Counted from the first letter of the stretch, positions 17,501-27,198 are shown. The stretch: DNA of 64,000 nucleotides from Alkaliphilus peptidifermentans DSM 18978 (GCF_900101495.1 NZ_FMUS01000018.1:37000-100999); one strand, 5' to 3'. A program made the numbers and translations. Notes: generated from the sequence alone by a model not told the origin.

Positions 17501-18109
17501 CTCCAATTGATTTTCTAATTCATGAAGGATATCAGCAACCCTAAGTAGATTTTCTCTAGTGGCGTTTAGTTTTTTCTCTGCCTCATCCCTTCTAGTTTTG
17601 TACTTAATAATTCCAGCTGCCTCTTCAAATATTAGTCTTCTTTCCTCTGGCTTACTACTCAGGATTTCGTCAATTTTACCTTGTCCAATAATAGAATATC
17701 CTTCTTTACCAATACCTGTATCCATCAATAGTTCTCTTATATCCTTTAAACGACAGGAGGATTTGTTTAAGTAATACTCACTTTCACCAGAACGATATAC
17801 CCTTCTTGTGATGGTTACTTCTCCATAGTCTATGGGCATAAGCATAGAGGTATTATCCAGCGTTAATGAAACCTCAGCCATACCTACAGGCTTTCTTGTA
17901 GTAGTTCCAGCAAAAATAACATCCTCCATTTTACTTCCCCTAAGGGACTTAGGACTTTGTTCTCCCAGCACCCAGCGAATAGAATCAGATATATTACTTT
18001 TACCGCTACCGTTTGGTCCTACAACACCGATAATACCATTGTCAAATTGCATTTCAATTTTATTTGCAAAAGATTTAAAGCCTTGAATTTCTAATCTTTT
18101 TAAATACAA
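14528..18109 (-). CDS. smc: Chromosome segregation protein SMC
   Basis: A 1193-residue SMC ATPase. Walker A GPNGSGKSNIS at about 31-41 is followed by a long coiled coil, a hinge domain at about 510-660 (KGIYGVVADLLKVPKGYEVAIE onward, read in two parts), a second coiled coil, the LSGGERALTAISLLFA signature and Walker B FCILDEIEAALDDAN near 1120. It forms condensin with ScpA and ScpB, organising newly replicated origins. Length and motifs are complete. It is transcribed with ftsY. Confidence 0.98.
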   Translation of the reverse strand: MYLKRLEIQGFKSFANKIEMQFDNGIIGVVGPNGSGKSNISDSIRWVLGEQSPKSLRGSKMEDVIFAGTTTRKPVGMAEVSLTLDNTSMLMPIDYGEVTITRRVYRSGESEYYLNKSSCRLKDIRELLMDTGIGKEGYSIIGQGKIDEILSSKPEERRLIFEEAAGIIKYKTRRDEAEKKLNATRENLLRVADILHELENQLEPLKNQSKKALKYQGIKEKLLRLEVNLFIREIDKTEAGLKELIDQIDLLKNSMENQKEEKQKLNQQIEDVNQLLNQWDESFSNLQNKFFNTENEIKKKEGAIQLSKEKTLHNDENLERVKEEILKLKEEEINANSQLEIKLIELEEVCKELDQLQKKVIDKVESYERQAHHNSSREKDMEDSKSYIIDALNEISDKKSELNSLKTLIRTMEERLHQINKELCDFNEKLKEKNTEVTSLEENLKLLVHSIDSIEEEAKEIKGLEEKLDNNITTDSQQLEVLKNQINHRQSRRNVLEEMEKDHEGFNKSVKNILQACEKNPTLGKGIYGVVADLLKVPKGYEVAIETALGVAIQNIVSETEADAKRLIEHMKRNNLGRITILPLSAIQSRNINNEEHRIIGEQKNVEIALDIISCDEKYKNIFSNLLARVLIVPNIDVGIAVAKKLQYKLKIVTIDGDVINIGGSLTGGSSIKNTAGILGRKRELEDLVSQIHTLELRMDNQKNKLDNMVSKKKEYTQVLLNLNNTLQKNKIKEATLLNKIEQAKKEEIQYRASILQIEGEIKQLNNVNEDSNKKQLIIDEEILKIEDHISDTRQTVNEIHRNLQLEKEKQEALNIEITQSKVKEAEVEGQKRALLQEIDHLQATIEKAEKLKILKQNEVANINSKYSHLEEEINQTQSELTLLREEGKNLELKLEELKIKKSEILKEEENIKRRLEANQQVTADIQENGHKLDLKKTKLEMQQQSYYNKLWEEYELTYNSAQEMKQEIEDIGKATREIKEYKDEIRALGNINLESIDEYERVKERYDFLKKQKDDLYQAQESLKDVIDEMEKNMEIQFINQFQIIRENFNNVFIKLFGGGKADLILEDEANILKSGVDIIAQPPGKKLQNLSLLSGGERALTAISLLFAILLVKPSPFCILDEIEAALDDANVQRFSSFLKELSETTQFIIVTHRKGTMEITDALYGVTMEEEGVSSLVSVKLADKNDDIAS

Positions 18110-18213
18110 AAAATCACCTCAAATACTTGTGAAATCTTTACTGATTTATTTTATCATAAAGAAGTTAATAACTCTAGTAAATACTTTTTCCTTGATTCAT
18201 GCAAAAACTACTC

Positions 18214-19236
18214 TTAAAAGACTTCAACCACCAAATGACCTTTTTTGCCTTCGGTTGAGGATTTCACTTTAAAACACTTAAGATGATACTTCTCTATAAA
18301 ATAGCTTTTATTAGACTGCTTGTACCCTGCTACTTTAGAAGAATCTTTTTGGTTGCAATAAATTATAAGATTTTGAAAATCAGTTTGTCCTTTTGACTCA
18401 ATAATTGCCTGGATTTTATCTCTATATATCTCTGTTTCAACCATTTCTCGGAAAGCTGGGTGGTAGGGTCCTGCAACTACACTTTTGCCGTATGTAATCT
18501 CCTCCGTACTTTGTAGCCCCATCCTTATAACAGGTATTTCTGCATTTTGGAATTTTTTCAGTACTTCCTTTGCAATAGCAACACATTCCACTAAGGAAAA
18601 GGGTATGTAGTCTCCTGACTTATATAGCTCCTCCAGAAGGGTATCTTTTATTACTATGGTTGGATATACCCTAACAAAATCCGGTTTCCATTGTATAAAA
18701 TCCTCTACGGTTCTATTTATCGACTCATGGGTATCTCCAGCTAATCCCAGCATCATCTGCAAGCCAAGTTGATAGCCTGCAGCCTTAATATCCAATACAG
18801 CTTTATCAACGTCATCCTTTGTGTGTCCCCTTTGATTTAGCATTAAAACATGGTCATTGGTTGATTGAACTCCTAGTTCTATTATAGATACTCCATAGGC
18901 TCCCAATTGCTGTAGTATGCTCTTATTAATGTAGTCTGGCCTGGTAGAAAGCCTTATGTCCTTTATGTATCCCTTCTTTTTAGCTTGCCATGCTGGTTCT
19001 AGTAATTCAGTTTGTTTATCTAAAGGAATACCAGTGAAGCTTCCACCATAAAATGCAACCTCTTTATCCATGTCTTCAGGATATATCTCTAAATATTTCT
19101 CAATTAAAGCTCCAACATCAACACCAGTAATTTCGGTAATATCACCTGCAATTCGCTTTTGATTGCAGAAGCTACAGTCATGGGGACAGCCCCTATGGGG
19201 GATAAATATCGGAATTATGTATTTCTTCTTAGACAT
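18214..19236 (-). CDS. Radical SAM protein, ELP3-like
   Basis: A 340-residue radical SAM enzyme with the cluster-binding Cys17-x3-Cys21-x2-Cys24 in HRGCPHDCSFCNQ. Other core segments are EVAFYGGSFTGIP, IRLSTRPDYIN and IELGVQSTNDHVL, typical of the Elp3-like radical SAM domain, but the acetyltransferase half of true Elp3 is missing. Clostridia often carry this gene between rnc and smc; its substrate is unknown, with a tRNA or translation role possible. It overlaps the rnc stop by 8 bases. Confidence 0.85.
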   Translation of the reverse strand: MSKKKYIIPIFIPHRGCPHDCSFCNQKRIAGDITEITGVDVGALIEKYLEIYPEDMDKEVAFYGGSFTGIPLDKQTELLEPAWQAKKKGYIKDIRLSTRPDYINKSILQQLGAYGVSIIELGVQSTNDHVLMLNQRGHTKDDVDKAVLDIKAAGYQLGLQMMLGLAGDTHESINRTVEDFIQWKPDFVRVYPTIVIKDTLLEELYKSGDYIPFSLVECVAIAKEVLKKFQNAEIPVIRMGLQSTEEITYGKSVVAGPYHPAFREMVETEIYRDKIQAIIESKGQTDFQNLIIYCNQKDSSKVAGYKQSNKSYFIEKYHLKCFKVKSSTEGKKGHLVVEVF

Positions 19237-19945
19237 CTTTATATCTTTCCTTTAAAATTGCCTGCATAGCTGCATTTTGCTCAGCTTCCTTCTTGCTTTT
19301 TCCTTGACCTTCACCTAAAACCTTCCCCCCAAAAAGTATCTCTATGTCAAAGGTTTTGTCATGGTCTGGCCCGGTTTCCTTCACTACATTATAGATTATT
19401 TTTTCGGTTGACTTACTTTGAAGAAGCTCCTGTAGGTGGGTTTTATAATCTTTAACAAGCTTTCCATTGACAGCCATATCAATTAAGTCTGTCATAAGGC
19501 TTAGAATAAAGCTTCTAGCATCGTTAAACCCACCATCTAAATAGATTGCACCAATCACAGCTTCAAATGCATCAGCTAAAATAGAACCCCGATTTCGCCC
19601 ACCAGTGTTGTCCTCCCCTTTACCAAGCAGTAAGTATTCACCAATATTTATTAACCTTGCTTTACTGGCCAAAGAGGATTCACATACCACATTTGCCCTA
19701 ACCTTTGTCAATTCACCCTCAGGCAAGTGCTTATATTGATGAAATATGTAATCACTAATTGCAAGACTTAAAATAGAGTCTCCTAAGAATTCCAGCCTTT
19801 CATTATGAATAACCTTCTTAGTTTTCATCTCATTGGCAAAGGAGCTATGGGTTAATGCTTCATCAATTAATTGGGGGTTTTTAAAACTATAAGTGATTAC
19901 ACTTTGAAATTCAATTAACTGTTCTTTTCTATACTTATTTGACAT
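19229..19945 (-). CDS. rnc: Ribonuclease III
   Basis: A 238-residue dsRNA endonuclease for rRNA and mRNA processing. The start at 19945 (MSNKYRKEQ) has GGAGAG at suitable distance; a longer frame begins 15 bases upstream. The signature NERLEFLGDSILSL lies at about 48-61 and DAFEAVIGAIYLDGG supplies the second acidic cluster. A double-stranded RNA-binding domain occupies about 165-238 (DYKTHLQELLQS to GQGKSKKEAEQNAA). It is separated from the fab operon by a terminator, unlike the continuous acpA-rnc arrangement of B. subtilis. Confidence 0.96.
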   Translation of the reverse strand: MSNKYRKEQLIEFQSVITYSFKNPQLIDEALTHSSFANEMKTKKVIHNERLEFLGDSILSLAISDYIFHQYKHLPEGELTKVRANVVCESSLASKARLINIGEYLLLGKGEDNTGGRNRGSILADAFEAVIGAIYLDGGFNDARSFILSLMTDLIDMAVNGKLVKDYKTHLQELLQSKSTEKIIYNVVKETGPDHDKTFDIEILFGGKVLGEGQGKSKKEAEQNAAMQAILKERYKDV

Positions 19946-20063
19946 AATATTTCTCTCCATTTCTTATCCTTTAATCAGTACAATAAATTACCATTTTATT
20001 TTGATTTTACTATTTTTTTGGATTAAGTAAAAGATTAGTCTATTATAAAGATGAAATTAAAAA

Positions 20064-20092
20064 AATAATTATAGGGAAGTCCTATAATTATT
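20064..20092 (-). terminator. Terminator of the fab operon
   Basis: A twelve-base perfect stem AATAATTATAGG / CCTATAATTATT with a 5-base loop is followed, in the minus-strand direction, by a run of T residues (20054-20063). It lies 16 bases past the fabF stop. Confidence 0.85.
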
Positions 20093-20107
20093 TTCTTAAA
20101 TTCAGTT

Positions 20108-21346
20108 TTATTTATACTTTTTTACTATAATTGTTGCATTATGTCCACCAAATCCTAGGGAATTTGATAGAGCATAATTAACTTCTCTTTTCTTGCTATG
20201 ATTTGGAGTATAATCCAAATCGCACTCTGGATCGGGGTTATCAAGGTTTATTGTTGGCGGTACTATATCTTCATTTGCTGAAAGGACACATGCAATTGCT
20301 TCTATGCTTCCTGCAGCCCCCAAAAGATGCCCTGTCATAGATTTAGTTGAGCTAATACTCAGCTCCTTAGCATGATCTTTAAATACCTTTTTAATGGCCA
20401 TGGTTTCAAATTTATCATTGTAAGGAGTACTGGTTCCATGAGCATTTATATAATCAATCTCATCGCTGGTAATACCTGCATCCTGTAATGCACATTCCAT
20501 TGCCCGGGCAGCACCTTCACCTTCTGGTGATGGTGCAGTTATATGATACGCGTCAGCACTCATGCCATAGCCTACTACTTCTGCATATATTCTTGCACCT
20601 CTTTTTTGTGCGTGCTCTAATTCTTCAAGAACTAAAATACCAGAGCCCTCACCCATTACAAATCCATCTCTATTTATATCAAAGGGCCTACTGGCCTTTT
20701 GAGGCTCTTCGTTATTGGTGGACATTGCCTTCATAGAACAAAATCCAGCTATTGATAGAGGTGTAATAGACGCCTCCATACCACCAGAAATCATAATGTC
20801 TGCTGCCCCCCGTTGAATCACTTTAAAGGCTTCACCTATTGCATTTGTCGATGATGCACAAGCAGTTACTACAGTAGTATTAGGTCCCTTTGCACCTAAA
20901 AACATTGATACATGACCTGCCCCTATATTTGAGATCATCATTGGAATAAAGAAAGGACTGATTCTCCTTACACCCTTATCCATCAATTTTTGATGTTGAT
21001 CTTCAAGGGTTTCTATACCACCAATACCAGAACCAAGTATTACACCAAATTTTTCTGCTACTATTTCTTCAATTCTCAAGCCAGCATCCTTCATTGCCAT
21101 TTGAGATGCTGCAACTGCCAGCTGAGTAAATCGATCCATTTTTCTTGCTTCTTTTTTATCTATATAGGTTTCAGGATTAAAGTCTTTTACCTCTGCAGCA
21201 ATTTTTGTAGGATAATCGCTTGTATCAAACTTTCTAATATGATCTATTCCAGATACTCCTGATAATAGCGATTTCCAGTATTCTTCAACTGTATTACCAA
21301 TTGGTGTAATACATCCTAACCCCGTTACCACAACTCTTCTATTCAT
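20108..21346 (-). CDS. fabF: Beta-ketoacyl-ACP synthase II
   Basis: A 412-residue condensing enzyme that elongates acyl-ACP with malonyl-ACP. Catalytic Cys163 lies in [13 protein letters not shown]; the two histidines are in [11 protein letters not shown] (about 303) and [12 protein letters not shown] (about 340). It is the last gene of the FapR-controlled operon, after acpP, and is followed by a strong terminator. The length is normal. Confidence 0.97.
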   Translation of the reverse strand: MNRRVVVTGLGCITPIGNTVEEYWKSLLSGVSGIDHIRKFDTSDYPTKIAAEVKDFNPETYIDKKEARKMDRFTQLAVAASQMAMKDAGLRIEEIVAEKFGVILGSGIGGIETLEDQHQKLMDKGVRRISPFFIPMMISNIGAGHVSMFLGAKGPNTTVVTACASSTNAIGEAFKVIQRGAADIMISGGMEASITPLSIAGFCSMKAMSTNNEEPQKASRPFDINRDGFVMGEGSGILVLEELEHAQKRGARIYAEVVGYGMSADAYHITAPSPEGEGAARAMECALQDAGITSDEIDYINAHGTSTPYNDKFETMAIKKVFKDHAKELSISSTKSMTGHLLGAAGSIEAIACVLSANEDIVPPTINLDNPDPECDLDYTPNHSKKREVNYALSNSLGFGGHNATIIVKKYK

Positions 21347-21370
21347 TGTTAGTGCCTCCCTTAGCTATAA

Positions 21371-21390
21371 AGTCCCGAATTCACGGGACT
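21371..21390 (-). other. mRNA hairpin between acpP and fabF
   Basis: The sequence AGTCCCG-aattca-CGGGACT forms a seven-base perfect stem in the acpP-fabF gap. It lacks a T-tract on either strand, so it is more likely an mRNA-stabilising or processing hairpin than a terminator, perhaps allowing more ACP than FabF to be made (inference). Confidence 0.5.
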
Positions 21391-21426
21391 CAGTCTTACA
21401 ATATTCTCATATAAGGATTGTTATAA

Positions 21427-21657
21427 CTATTTTTTGGCTTCTACATACTTTACAATATCTCCGATATTTTTAAACTTTTCAGCTTCTTCATCAGGAATTT
21501 CCACTCCAAATTCATCTTCAATAGCCATAACTATTTCTACAGCGTCTAATGAATCCGCTTCTAAATCATTTATTAATGATGTTGTCATTTTAACCTCACT
21601 TACATCGTTAATTCCTAATTGCTCTCCTATAATTTCAACAACTCTCTCAAATACCAT
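21427..21657 (-). CDS. acpP: Acyl carrier protein
   Basis: A 76-residue acidic protein with the 4'-phosphopantetheine attachment Ser36 in [15 protein letters not shown]. It shuttles acyl chains between the Fab enzymes encoded around it and to PlsX. It lies between fabG and fabF. The AGGAGGAAAT ribosome site is strong. Confidence 0.98.
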   Translation of the reverse strand: MVFERVVEIIGEQLGINDVSEVKMTTSLINDLEADSLDAVEIVMAIEDEFGVEIPDEEAEKFKNIGDIVKYVEAKK

Positions 21658-21708
21658 TTTTATTTCCTCCTCTTATTTTTGATTGAATTTTTTATTTTTT
21701 ATTTTAAA

Positions 21709-22452
21709 TTACATTGCCATTCCACCATCTACATGAATTACCTGACCTGTTATGTAATTGGCATTTTCACTGCTTAGAAAAACCACTAGATTTGCAATAT
21801 CCTCTGGCTTTCCATATCTCTTTAAGGGTATATGGCTTAATAGCTCTTCTTTAATATTATCTGTTAGCACAGATGTCATATCTGTATCGATAAATCCAGG
21901 AGCTATTGCATTAACATTTATCCCTTTTACTGCTAATTCCTTAGCCAGTGATTTTGTTAGGCCAATTACACCCGCCTTTGAAGCACAGTAGTTTGCTTGA
22001 CCAGCATTTCCCATAACACCAACAACAGATGACATATTAATAATTTTGCCATATTTTTGTTTCATCATTCTTCTAATAACAGCTTTTGTACAAAAGAAAA
22101 TACCATTAAGGTTTACATCCATCACCTGCTGCCATTCTTCATCCTTCATCCTCATAAATAAATTGTCGCGAGTAATACCAGCATTATTTACTAGAATATC
22201 AACGCCATCGAAATGTCCTTCAATTTCCTCCATCATTCCTTTAACATCATTGGAGTCCGCTACATTGGCCTTAACTGCTAAACCTTTAACTCCAAGTTCT
22301 TCAATTTCTTCAACAACTTTATCAGCCGCTTCTTTGTTGCTGGTATAATTGATAATTATATTTGCACCTGCCTGGGCAAGGGCTTTAGAGATAGCTTTTC
22401 CTATTCCCCTTGATCCACCTGTAACAAGAGCTGTTTTTCCACTTAAGCTCAT
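21709..22452 (-). CDS. fabG: 3-oxoacyl-ACP reductase
   Basis: A 247-residue short-chain dehydrogenase with TGGSRGIGKAI for NADP binding, NNAGITRDNL, and the catalytic Ser (INMSSVVG), Tyr and Lys (YCASKAG, about 151-157). It reduces beta-ketoacyl-ACP in each elongation cycle. It sits 16 bases after fabD in the fab operon. Confidence 0.97.
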   Translation of the reverse strand: MSLSGKTALVTGGSRGIGKAISKALAQAGANIIINYTSNKEAADKVVEEIEELGVKGLAVKANVADSNDVKGMMEEIEGHFDGVDILVNNAGITRDNLFMRMKDEEWQQVMDVNLNGIFFCTKAVIRRMMKQKYGKIINMSSVVGVMGNAGQANYCASKAGVIGLTKSLAKELAVKGINVNAIAPGFIDTDMTSVLTDNIKEELLSHIPLKRYGKPEDIANLVVFLSSENANYITGQVIHVDGGMAM

Positions 22453-22468
22453 ATTATCCTCCTCCTAG

Positions 22469-23410
22469 TTAAAAACTATTAATTAAGCTTTTAAAGCTTT
22501 CCATATCTTCTATGTTCTTTGTTTCAATTTGCATATTAATATTTTTAGCTATTTTTTTAATAAATGCACTAAGGGTTTTACCAGGTCCTATTTCAATGAA
22601 GGTATCTACACCCTCTTTGATCATAAATTCTATAGAATCCTGCCACAAAACTGAATTACTAACCTGTTTTACTAGGCTAGGAATAACTGCATCCTTGCCT
22701 TCCAGCAGCTTTGCATCAACATTTGTTACAACCCCTATTTCTGGGCTATTAAAGGAATATTGCAATAGATCATCCTTTAATCTATCCCCTGCTGGCTTTA
22801 AAAGACTACAGTGAAAGGGTGCACTCACTGGCAAAATTACAGCTTTTTTAGCACCAAATTCTATTGCCTTGCTTACTGCTGATTGTACAGCCTTCATCTC
22901 ACCCGAGATAACAATTTGACCTGGACTATTATAATTTGCTGTTTCAACAACACCATATTGTTGACACTCCATTAAGCATTTTTGCAGCTCTTCTCTTCCT
23001 AATCCTAAAACAGCCGCCATAGTGCCTAAGCCCTGCGGAACTGCCTCCTGCATATATTTACCTCTGTTTCTAACTATCCTTACTGCATCGGCAAATCTAA
23101 TAACATTTGATTTAACCAATGATGCATATTCACCTAAGCTTAGTCCAGCCGTCATATCGCAGGAAATGCCTTCATTTTCCAACACCTTAAGTAATGCTAT
23201 GCTGGTTGTTAATATAGCTGGTTGAGTATTCTCTGTTTTAATAAGCTCTTCATCTGGGCCTTCGAAGCATAGTTTTTTCATATCATATCCTAAAAAATCA
23301 CTTGCCTCTTCAAATACTTCTTTAGCAGATGAAAAGTTTTCTGTTATCTCTTTCCCCATACCCACATATTGAGCCCCTTGCCCAGGGAAAACAAAAGCTG
23401 ACTTACCCAT
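22469..23410 (-). CDS. fabD: Malonyl-CoA:ACP transacylase
   Basis: A 313-residue transacylase that loads malonate onto ACP. The nucleophile Ser91 is in AGLSLGEYASL, the histidine in PVSAPFHCSLL (about 200), and FPGQGAQYVGMG marks the N-terminus. It is 2 bases after the fabK stop. Length and motifs are normal. Confidence 0.97.
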   Translation of the reverse strand: MGKSAFVFPGQGAQYVGMGKEITENFSSAKEVFEEASDFLGYDMKKLCFEGPDEELIKTENTQPAILTTSIALLKVLENEGISCDMTAGLSLGEYASLVKSNVIRFADAVRIVRNRGKYMQEAVPQGLGTMAAVLGLGREELQKCLMECQQYGVVETANYNSPGQIVISGEMKAVQSAVSKAIEFGAKKAVILPVSAPFHCSLLKPAGDRLKDDLLQYSFNSPEIGVVTNVDAKLLEGKDAVIPSLVKQVSNSVLWQDSIEFMIKEGVDTFIEIGPGKTLSAFIKKIAKNINMQIETKNIEDMESFKSLINSF

Positions 23411-23412
23411 TT

Positions 23413-24363
23413 TTACTCCTCCTTGCCATATTTCCCTATTATAAGTAACTGATTCTTTGCATCAAGTATAATTTCATTTATGATTTCACTACAGGGTTTA
23501 ATATCATTAATCATAGCAGCTATTTGACCTGCCATAACTGAACCTTCTTCAATATCACCTTCTACTGCCGCTATCCTAAGCTTACCAGTTCCATATGCCT
23601 CTAATGCTTCAATAGTGGCACCTTCCTTTTCCAGCCTTGAAAATTCCTTTGTTAGTTTATTTTTAATAACTCTTACAGGATGACCTGTTGCTCTGGCAGT
23701 AACTACAGCATCTCTATCCTTAGCCTTCAGCACCACATCCTTATACTTATCATGAACGGTGCATTCTACAGAACAGATGAACCGTGTCCCTATTTGTACA
23801 CCCTCAGCTCCAAGTGACAAGGCTGCTAAAAACCCCCTACCATCAGCAATACCACCTGCTGCAATTACAGGGATGGTCACTGCTGAAGCAATCTGCGGAA
23901 CAAGAACCATTGTAGTTAGTTCACCAATATGTCCACCGGCCTCTGTACCTTCCACAATCACAGCGTCAGCACCCAGCTTTTCCATACGCTTTGCCAAGGC
24001 TACCGAAGGAATTACTGGTATTACTTTTGTGCCGATTTCCTTAAATTTTTCTATATATTTACCAGGGTTACCAGCTCCAGTTGTAATTACAGATACTCTT
24101 TCTCTATATACAATCTCAATTACCTCTTCTACAAAGGGTGAAAGGAGCATTATATTAACTCCAAAGGGTTTATTTGTAATTTCCTTAGCTTTTTTTATTT
24201 CTTTTTCTACTACATCTGCTGGTGCATTACCAGCAGCAATTATTCCTAATCCTCCAGCCTCAGAAACTGCTGCTGCCAATTCTGCAGTTGCAACCCAGGC
24301 CATACCGCCTTGAATAATTGGGTATTTTATATTTAATAATTCACAAAGTCTTGTTTGGAACAT
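23413..24363 (-). CDS. fabK: Enoyl-ACP reductase II (FMN-dependent)
   Basis: A 316-residue TIM-barrel flavoprotein of the FabK/nitronate monooxygenase superfamily. Visible features are the N-terminal YPIIQGGMAWV, VEGTEAGGHIGE, PVIAAGGIADGRG, and the FMN phosphate-binding GAEGVQIGTRF. Placement between fabH and fabD supports FabK over nitronate monooxygenase. FabK is structurally unrelated to FabI and is insensitive to triclosan. No fabI, fabZ or acc gene lies in this operon. Confidence 0.94.
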   Translation of the reverse strand: MFQTRLCELLNIKYPIIQGGMAWVATAELAAAVSEAGGLGIIAAGNAPADVVEKEIKKAKEITNKPFGVNIMLLSPFVEEVIEIVYRERVSVITTGAGNPGKYIEKFKEIGTKVIPVIPSVALAKRMEKLGADAVIVEGTEAGGHIGELTTMVLVPQIASAVTIPVIAAGGIADGRGFLAALSLGAEGVQIGTRFICSVECTVHDKYKDVVLKAKDRDAVVTARATGHPVRVIKNKLTKEFSRLEKEGATIEALEAYGTGKLRIAAVEGDIEEGSVMAGQIAAMINDIKPCSEIINEIILDAKNQLLIIGKYGKEE

Positions 24364-24385
24364 ACCATTCCTCCTTATTATAAGT

Positions 24386-25381
24386 CTATTTACACCATTT
24401 CATAACAGTAGATGCCCATGTTAGGCCACCACCAAAAGCTACTAAAACAATTATATCTCCTTTTTTTATCTTTCCATTCTTTAAGGTTTCATCTAATGCA
24501 ACAGGTACAGATGCAGCAGACATATTTCCATACCTATCAAGGTTCACTACAACTCTATCCATTGGAAGTTTTAGTCTTTTGGCCGCAGCTTCAATTATTC
24601 TAATATTGGCTTGATGTGGAATCATATGATCTATTTCATCTAAAGAAATATTACTTCTTTCTAAAGCCTCTAATGCAGCTTTACCCATTACTCTAACAGC
24701 AAACTTAAAGACTTCACTGCCATCCATTTCGATATAGTGGAGCTTCTTCTCAAAAGTATCCAAAGAAACCGGCAGCCTTGTTCCTCCAGCAGGATGAGTT
24801 AGCGCCATACCTCCAGTGCCATCTGCACCAAGATAAGAGGATAGGATTCCATAACCCTCCTCTGTTCTTTCTATAACTGCTGCTCCTGCCCCATCACCAA
24901 AAAGGACACAGGTATTACGGTCTTCCCAGTTTAATATTTTAGATAGGGTTTCTGCACCTATAATCAATGCATTTTTGTAAAATCCATTTTTTATAAATTG
25001 TTCACCAATAGTTAATGCATATAAAAATCCAGAGCACGCAGCCTCAATATCAAATGCAGCCGCCTTGATTGCGCCTAAATTTTTTTGAACTATACAAGCA
25101 GTGGAAGGAAAGCTCAAATCTGGAGTTACAGTTGCTACTATAATTAAATCAATATCCTCAGCCTTTAGGTTGGCATCCTTCAATGCTTTTATTGCAGCCT
25201 CTGTTGCCAAATCAGATGTAGCTGTATTTTCATCTGTTACCCTTCTACAGGATATTCCGGTTCGGGTTCGTATCCATTCATCTGTAGTATCCACCATTTT
25301 TTCCAAATCAAAATTAGATAATTCCTTCTCCGGCAAAGCACTGCCTGTTCCAGTTATTCCAACTGAATATGTTTTATTCAA
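24386..25381 (-). CDS. fabH: Beta-ketoacyl-ACP synthase III
   Basis: A 331-residue initiating condensing enzyme joining acetyl- or branched acyl-CoA to malonyl-ACP. The catalytic Cys116 lies in [11 protein letters not shown], His in [11 protein letters not shown] (about 258) and Asn in YGNMSAAS (about 288). Its start overlaps the plsX stop by 8 bases. Confidence 0.97.
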   Translation of the reverse strand: MNKTYSVGITGTGSALPEKELSNFDLEKMVDTTDEWIRTRTGISCRRVTDENTATSDLATEAAIKALKDANLKAEDIDLIIVATVTPDLSFPSTACIVQKNLGAIKAAAFDIEAACSGFLYALTIGEQFIKNGFYKNALIIGAETLSKILNWEDRNTCVLFGDGAGAAVIERTEEGYGILSSYLGADGTGGMALTHPAGGTRLPVSLDTFEKKLHYIEMDGSEVFKFAVRVMGKAALEALERSNISLDEIDHMIPHQANIRIIEAAAKRLKLPMDRVVVNLDRYGNMSAASVPVALDETLKNGKIKKGDIIVLVAFGGGLTWASTVMKWCK

Positions 25382-26381
25382 CTATATCAGCTCCTAAGTC
25401 TTTTATTTCATTTTTAATATTATCCACTACACCATTTTCGATTACTATTTTAGCCTGGCGAATAGCATTTTTAATAGCTTTTTCATCAGAGCTTCCATGG
25501 GCTTTTATTAAAGCTCCATTTACCCCCAAAAAGGGAGCACCGCCATACTCTGTATAATCAAAGCGTTTTTTGAAGCCCCGCAACCCAGATTTCAACATCA
25601 AAGCACCAAGTTTTCTAATGGGATTCTTGGTCAATTCCTCTTTTAAAATTTTAAAAATTGTTCCAGCTACACCTTCTGTAAGCTTTAAAACTACATTTCC
25701 TGTAAAGCCATCACATACTATCACATCGGTGTATCCATCAGGAATATCTCTTGCTTCAACATTTCCTTGAAAGTTAAATGGAGCATTTTTACAAGCCTTA
25801 TAGGCTTCTTTAGTAATGTCATTACCTTTTCCTTCTTCAATTCCTATATTAACAAGACATACCTTAGGCTTTTGAATTCCTAAGACCTTCTCTGCATAAA
25901 TGCTTCCCATGATACCAAATTCAACAAAGTTCCTTGGCTTACAATCAGCGTTTGCACCACCATCAATTAAGACAGATGTCCCTTTGTAGGTTGGAAATAC
26001 TGGTGCCAGTGCCGGCCTATCGATACCTTTTATTCTCCCCAGTATAAGTAAACCACCTGCTAAAAGAGCACCGGTATTACCAGCAGAAATAATTGCATCC
26101 GCCTTTCCATCTTTAACTAGATTTAATGCCACAACCATAGATGAATCTTTTTTCTTTCGTATTGCTGCAACTGGTTTATCTTCGTTTTCTATAATATCTC
26201 CACAATGTACAATTTCTATTTTTTCACTTGGATAATTATATTGTTTAAGCACTTCATTTAATTTTGCTTCATCCCCTGTTAAAATCAAATTAACTCCATA
26301 TTGATTAACAGCATCAACGGCTCCCTTCACCGTAACCTTTGGTCCATGATCTCCACCCATAGCATCTAAGACTATTTTCAT
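25374..26381 (-). CDS. plsX: Phosphate acyltransferase PlsX
   Basis: A 335-residue enzyme that makes acyl-phosphate from acyl-ACP, the first step of the PlsX-PlsY route to phosphatidic acid. Diagnostic stretches are the start [39 protein letters not shown] and [13 protein letters not shown]. It is 12 bases after fapR and linked to fabH, the conserved Firmicute order. Confidence 0.97.
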   Translation of the reverse strand: MKIVLDAMGGDHGPKVTVKGAVDAVNQYGVNLILTGDEAKLNEVLKQYNYPSEKIEIVHCGDIIENEDKPVAAIRKKKDSSMVVALNLVKDGKADAIISAGNTGALLAGGLLILGRIKGIDRPALAPVFPTYKGTSVLIDGGANADCKPRNFVEFGIMGSIYAEKVLGIQKPKVCLVNIGIEEGKGNDITKEAYKACKNAPFNFQGNVEARDIPDGYTDVIVCDGFTGNVVLKLTEGVAGTIFKILKEELTKNPIRKLGALMLKSGLRGFKKRFDYTEYGGAPFLGVNGALIKAHGSSDEKAIKNAIRQAKIVIENGVVDNIKNEIKDLGADIVE

Positions 26382-26393
26382 GGTATCTACCCC

Positions 26394-26963
26394 CTAACGA
26401 CTATGTATTGCAATAAGAATAAATTTACCTCTAAAGACTTGATTTTGATTTACTGCAATTTTAACATGTACAAAATGCTTATTTCCTCTAACTCTTACTA
26501 CTTCTGCCTTTGCCACTAATTTGTCTCCTGCTTGAACAGGACTTAAGTATTTAATATTGGAAACGCCAGTTAAAGCTACTTCTGCATCAATTACTGACAT
26601 CGCAAGGGACTCTGCCTGTGAAAAGATATGATGACCCCTTACAATATTAGTTTTACTAAAAGCCATGTCTGGTGTAGTTTCAAGTATTGAGATGGCCCTT
26701 TCACCAAGGCTTAAGTCAATTAGTTCACCAATAATCTCCGTACCTACAATACTTCTTACCTTTTGATAGTTTTTCTCTGCTACCTTTTTTACTCTTTCTC
26801 TTAATTCAGGTATGCCAAGCTCTAGTCTATCTAGACGAATAGTTTGTATGCTAACAAAAAAACTGGTGGCTAAGTCCTCATCAGTTACAAAGGGGTCCTG
26901 TTTTAACAATTCTAGAAGCTGTTCTTGGCGATTGGCTTTACTAAGCCTTCCTATTGTTTTCAA
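26394..26963 (-). CDS. fapR: Fatty acid and phospholipid synthesis repressor FapR
   Basis: A 189-residue regulator. An N-terminal DeoR-like helix-turn-helix (about 10-60, with [19 protein letters not shown]) is joined to a hot-dog thioesterase-like domain (about 75-185, with [20 protein letters not shown]) that binds malonyl-CoA. Malonyl-CoA binding releases the repressor. I chose TTG at 26963, preceded by AGGTGA; a GTG at 26972 lies within that ribosome site. The length then matches B. subtilis FapR. A perfect operator lies just upstream, so the operon is autoregulated. Confidence 0.95.
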   Translation of the reverse strand: MKTIGRLSKANRQEQLLELLKQDPFVTDEDLATSFFVSIQTIRLDRLELGIPELRERVKKVAEKNYQKVRSIVGTEIIGELIDLSLGERAISILETTPDMAFSKTNIVRGHHIFSQAESLAMSVIDAEVALTGVSNIKYLSPVQAGDKLVAKAEVVRVRGNKHFVHVKIAVNQNQVFRGKFILIAIHSR

Positions 26964-26978
26964 TTTATTCACCTCGAG

Positions 26979-27009
26979 TTAGTACTAATAATTAGTACCT
27001 GATACTAAT
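26979..27009 (-). promoter_or_regulatory. FapR operator with adjacent palindrome
   Basis: Positions 26991-27009 read ATTAGTACCTGATACTAAT, identical to the published B. subtilis FapR consensus as I recall it. A second perfect palindrome, TTAGTACTAA (26979-26988), shares its half-site and lies between the operator and the fapR start. The operator overlaps the expected transcription start of the promoter at 27014-27042, so binding should block transcription of the whole fab operon. Confidence 0.92.
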
Positions 27010-27013
27010 ATAA

Positions 27014-27042
27014 AGTATACATTACAAGTATCAAAAAATCAA
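27014..27042 (-). promoter_or_regulatory. Sigma-A promoter of the fapR-fabF operon
   Basis: Minus-strand TTGATT (27037-27042) and TATACT (27014-27019) are spaced by 17 bases and lie directly upstream of the FapR operator. Confidence 0.8.
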
Positions 27043-27198
27043 GAGTATACATCTAAAATTTTCTTATTATAGTAATTTTTTTCCACAAGCATTAATTTCT
27101 ATTCTTCTTATATTTTTTACTTAGATATATTTATTAATTACATAGCCCTTATGATTACATTGTTTTATATAGTAACTGGTTAGTTCGTCATTTTTTTC

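Noticed and set aside
23759..24313. Long 184-codon plus-strand frame opposite fabK
   Set aside because: fabK is clearly coding on the minus strand with all motifs; the antisense frame has low-complexity Ser/Pro/Ile composition typical of a shadow frame.
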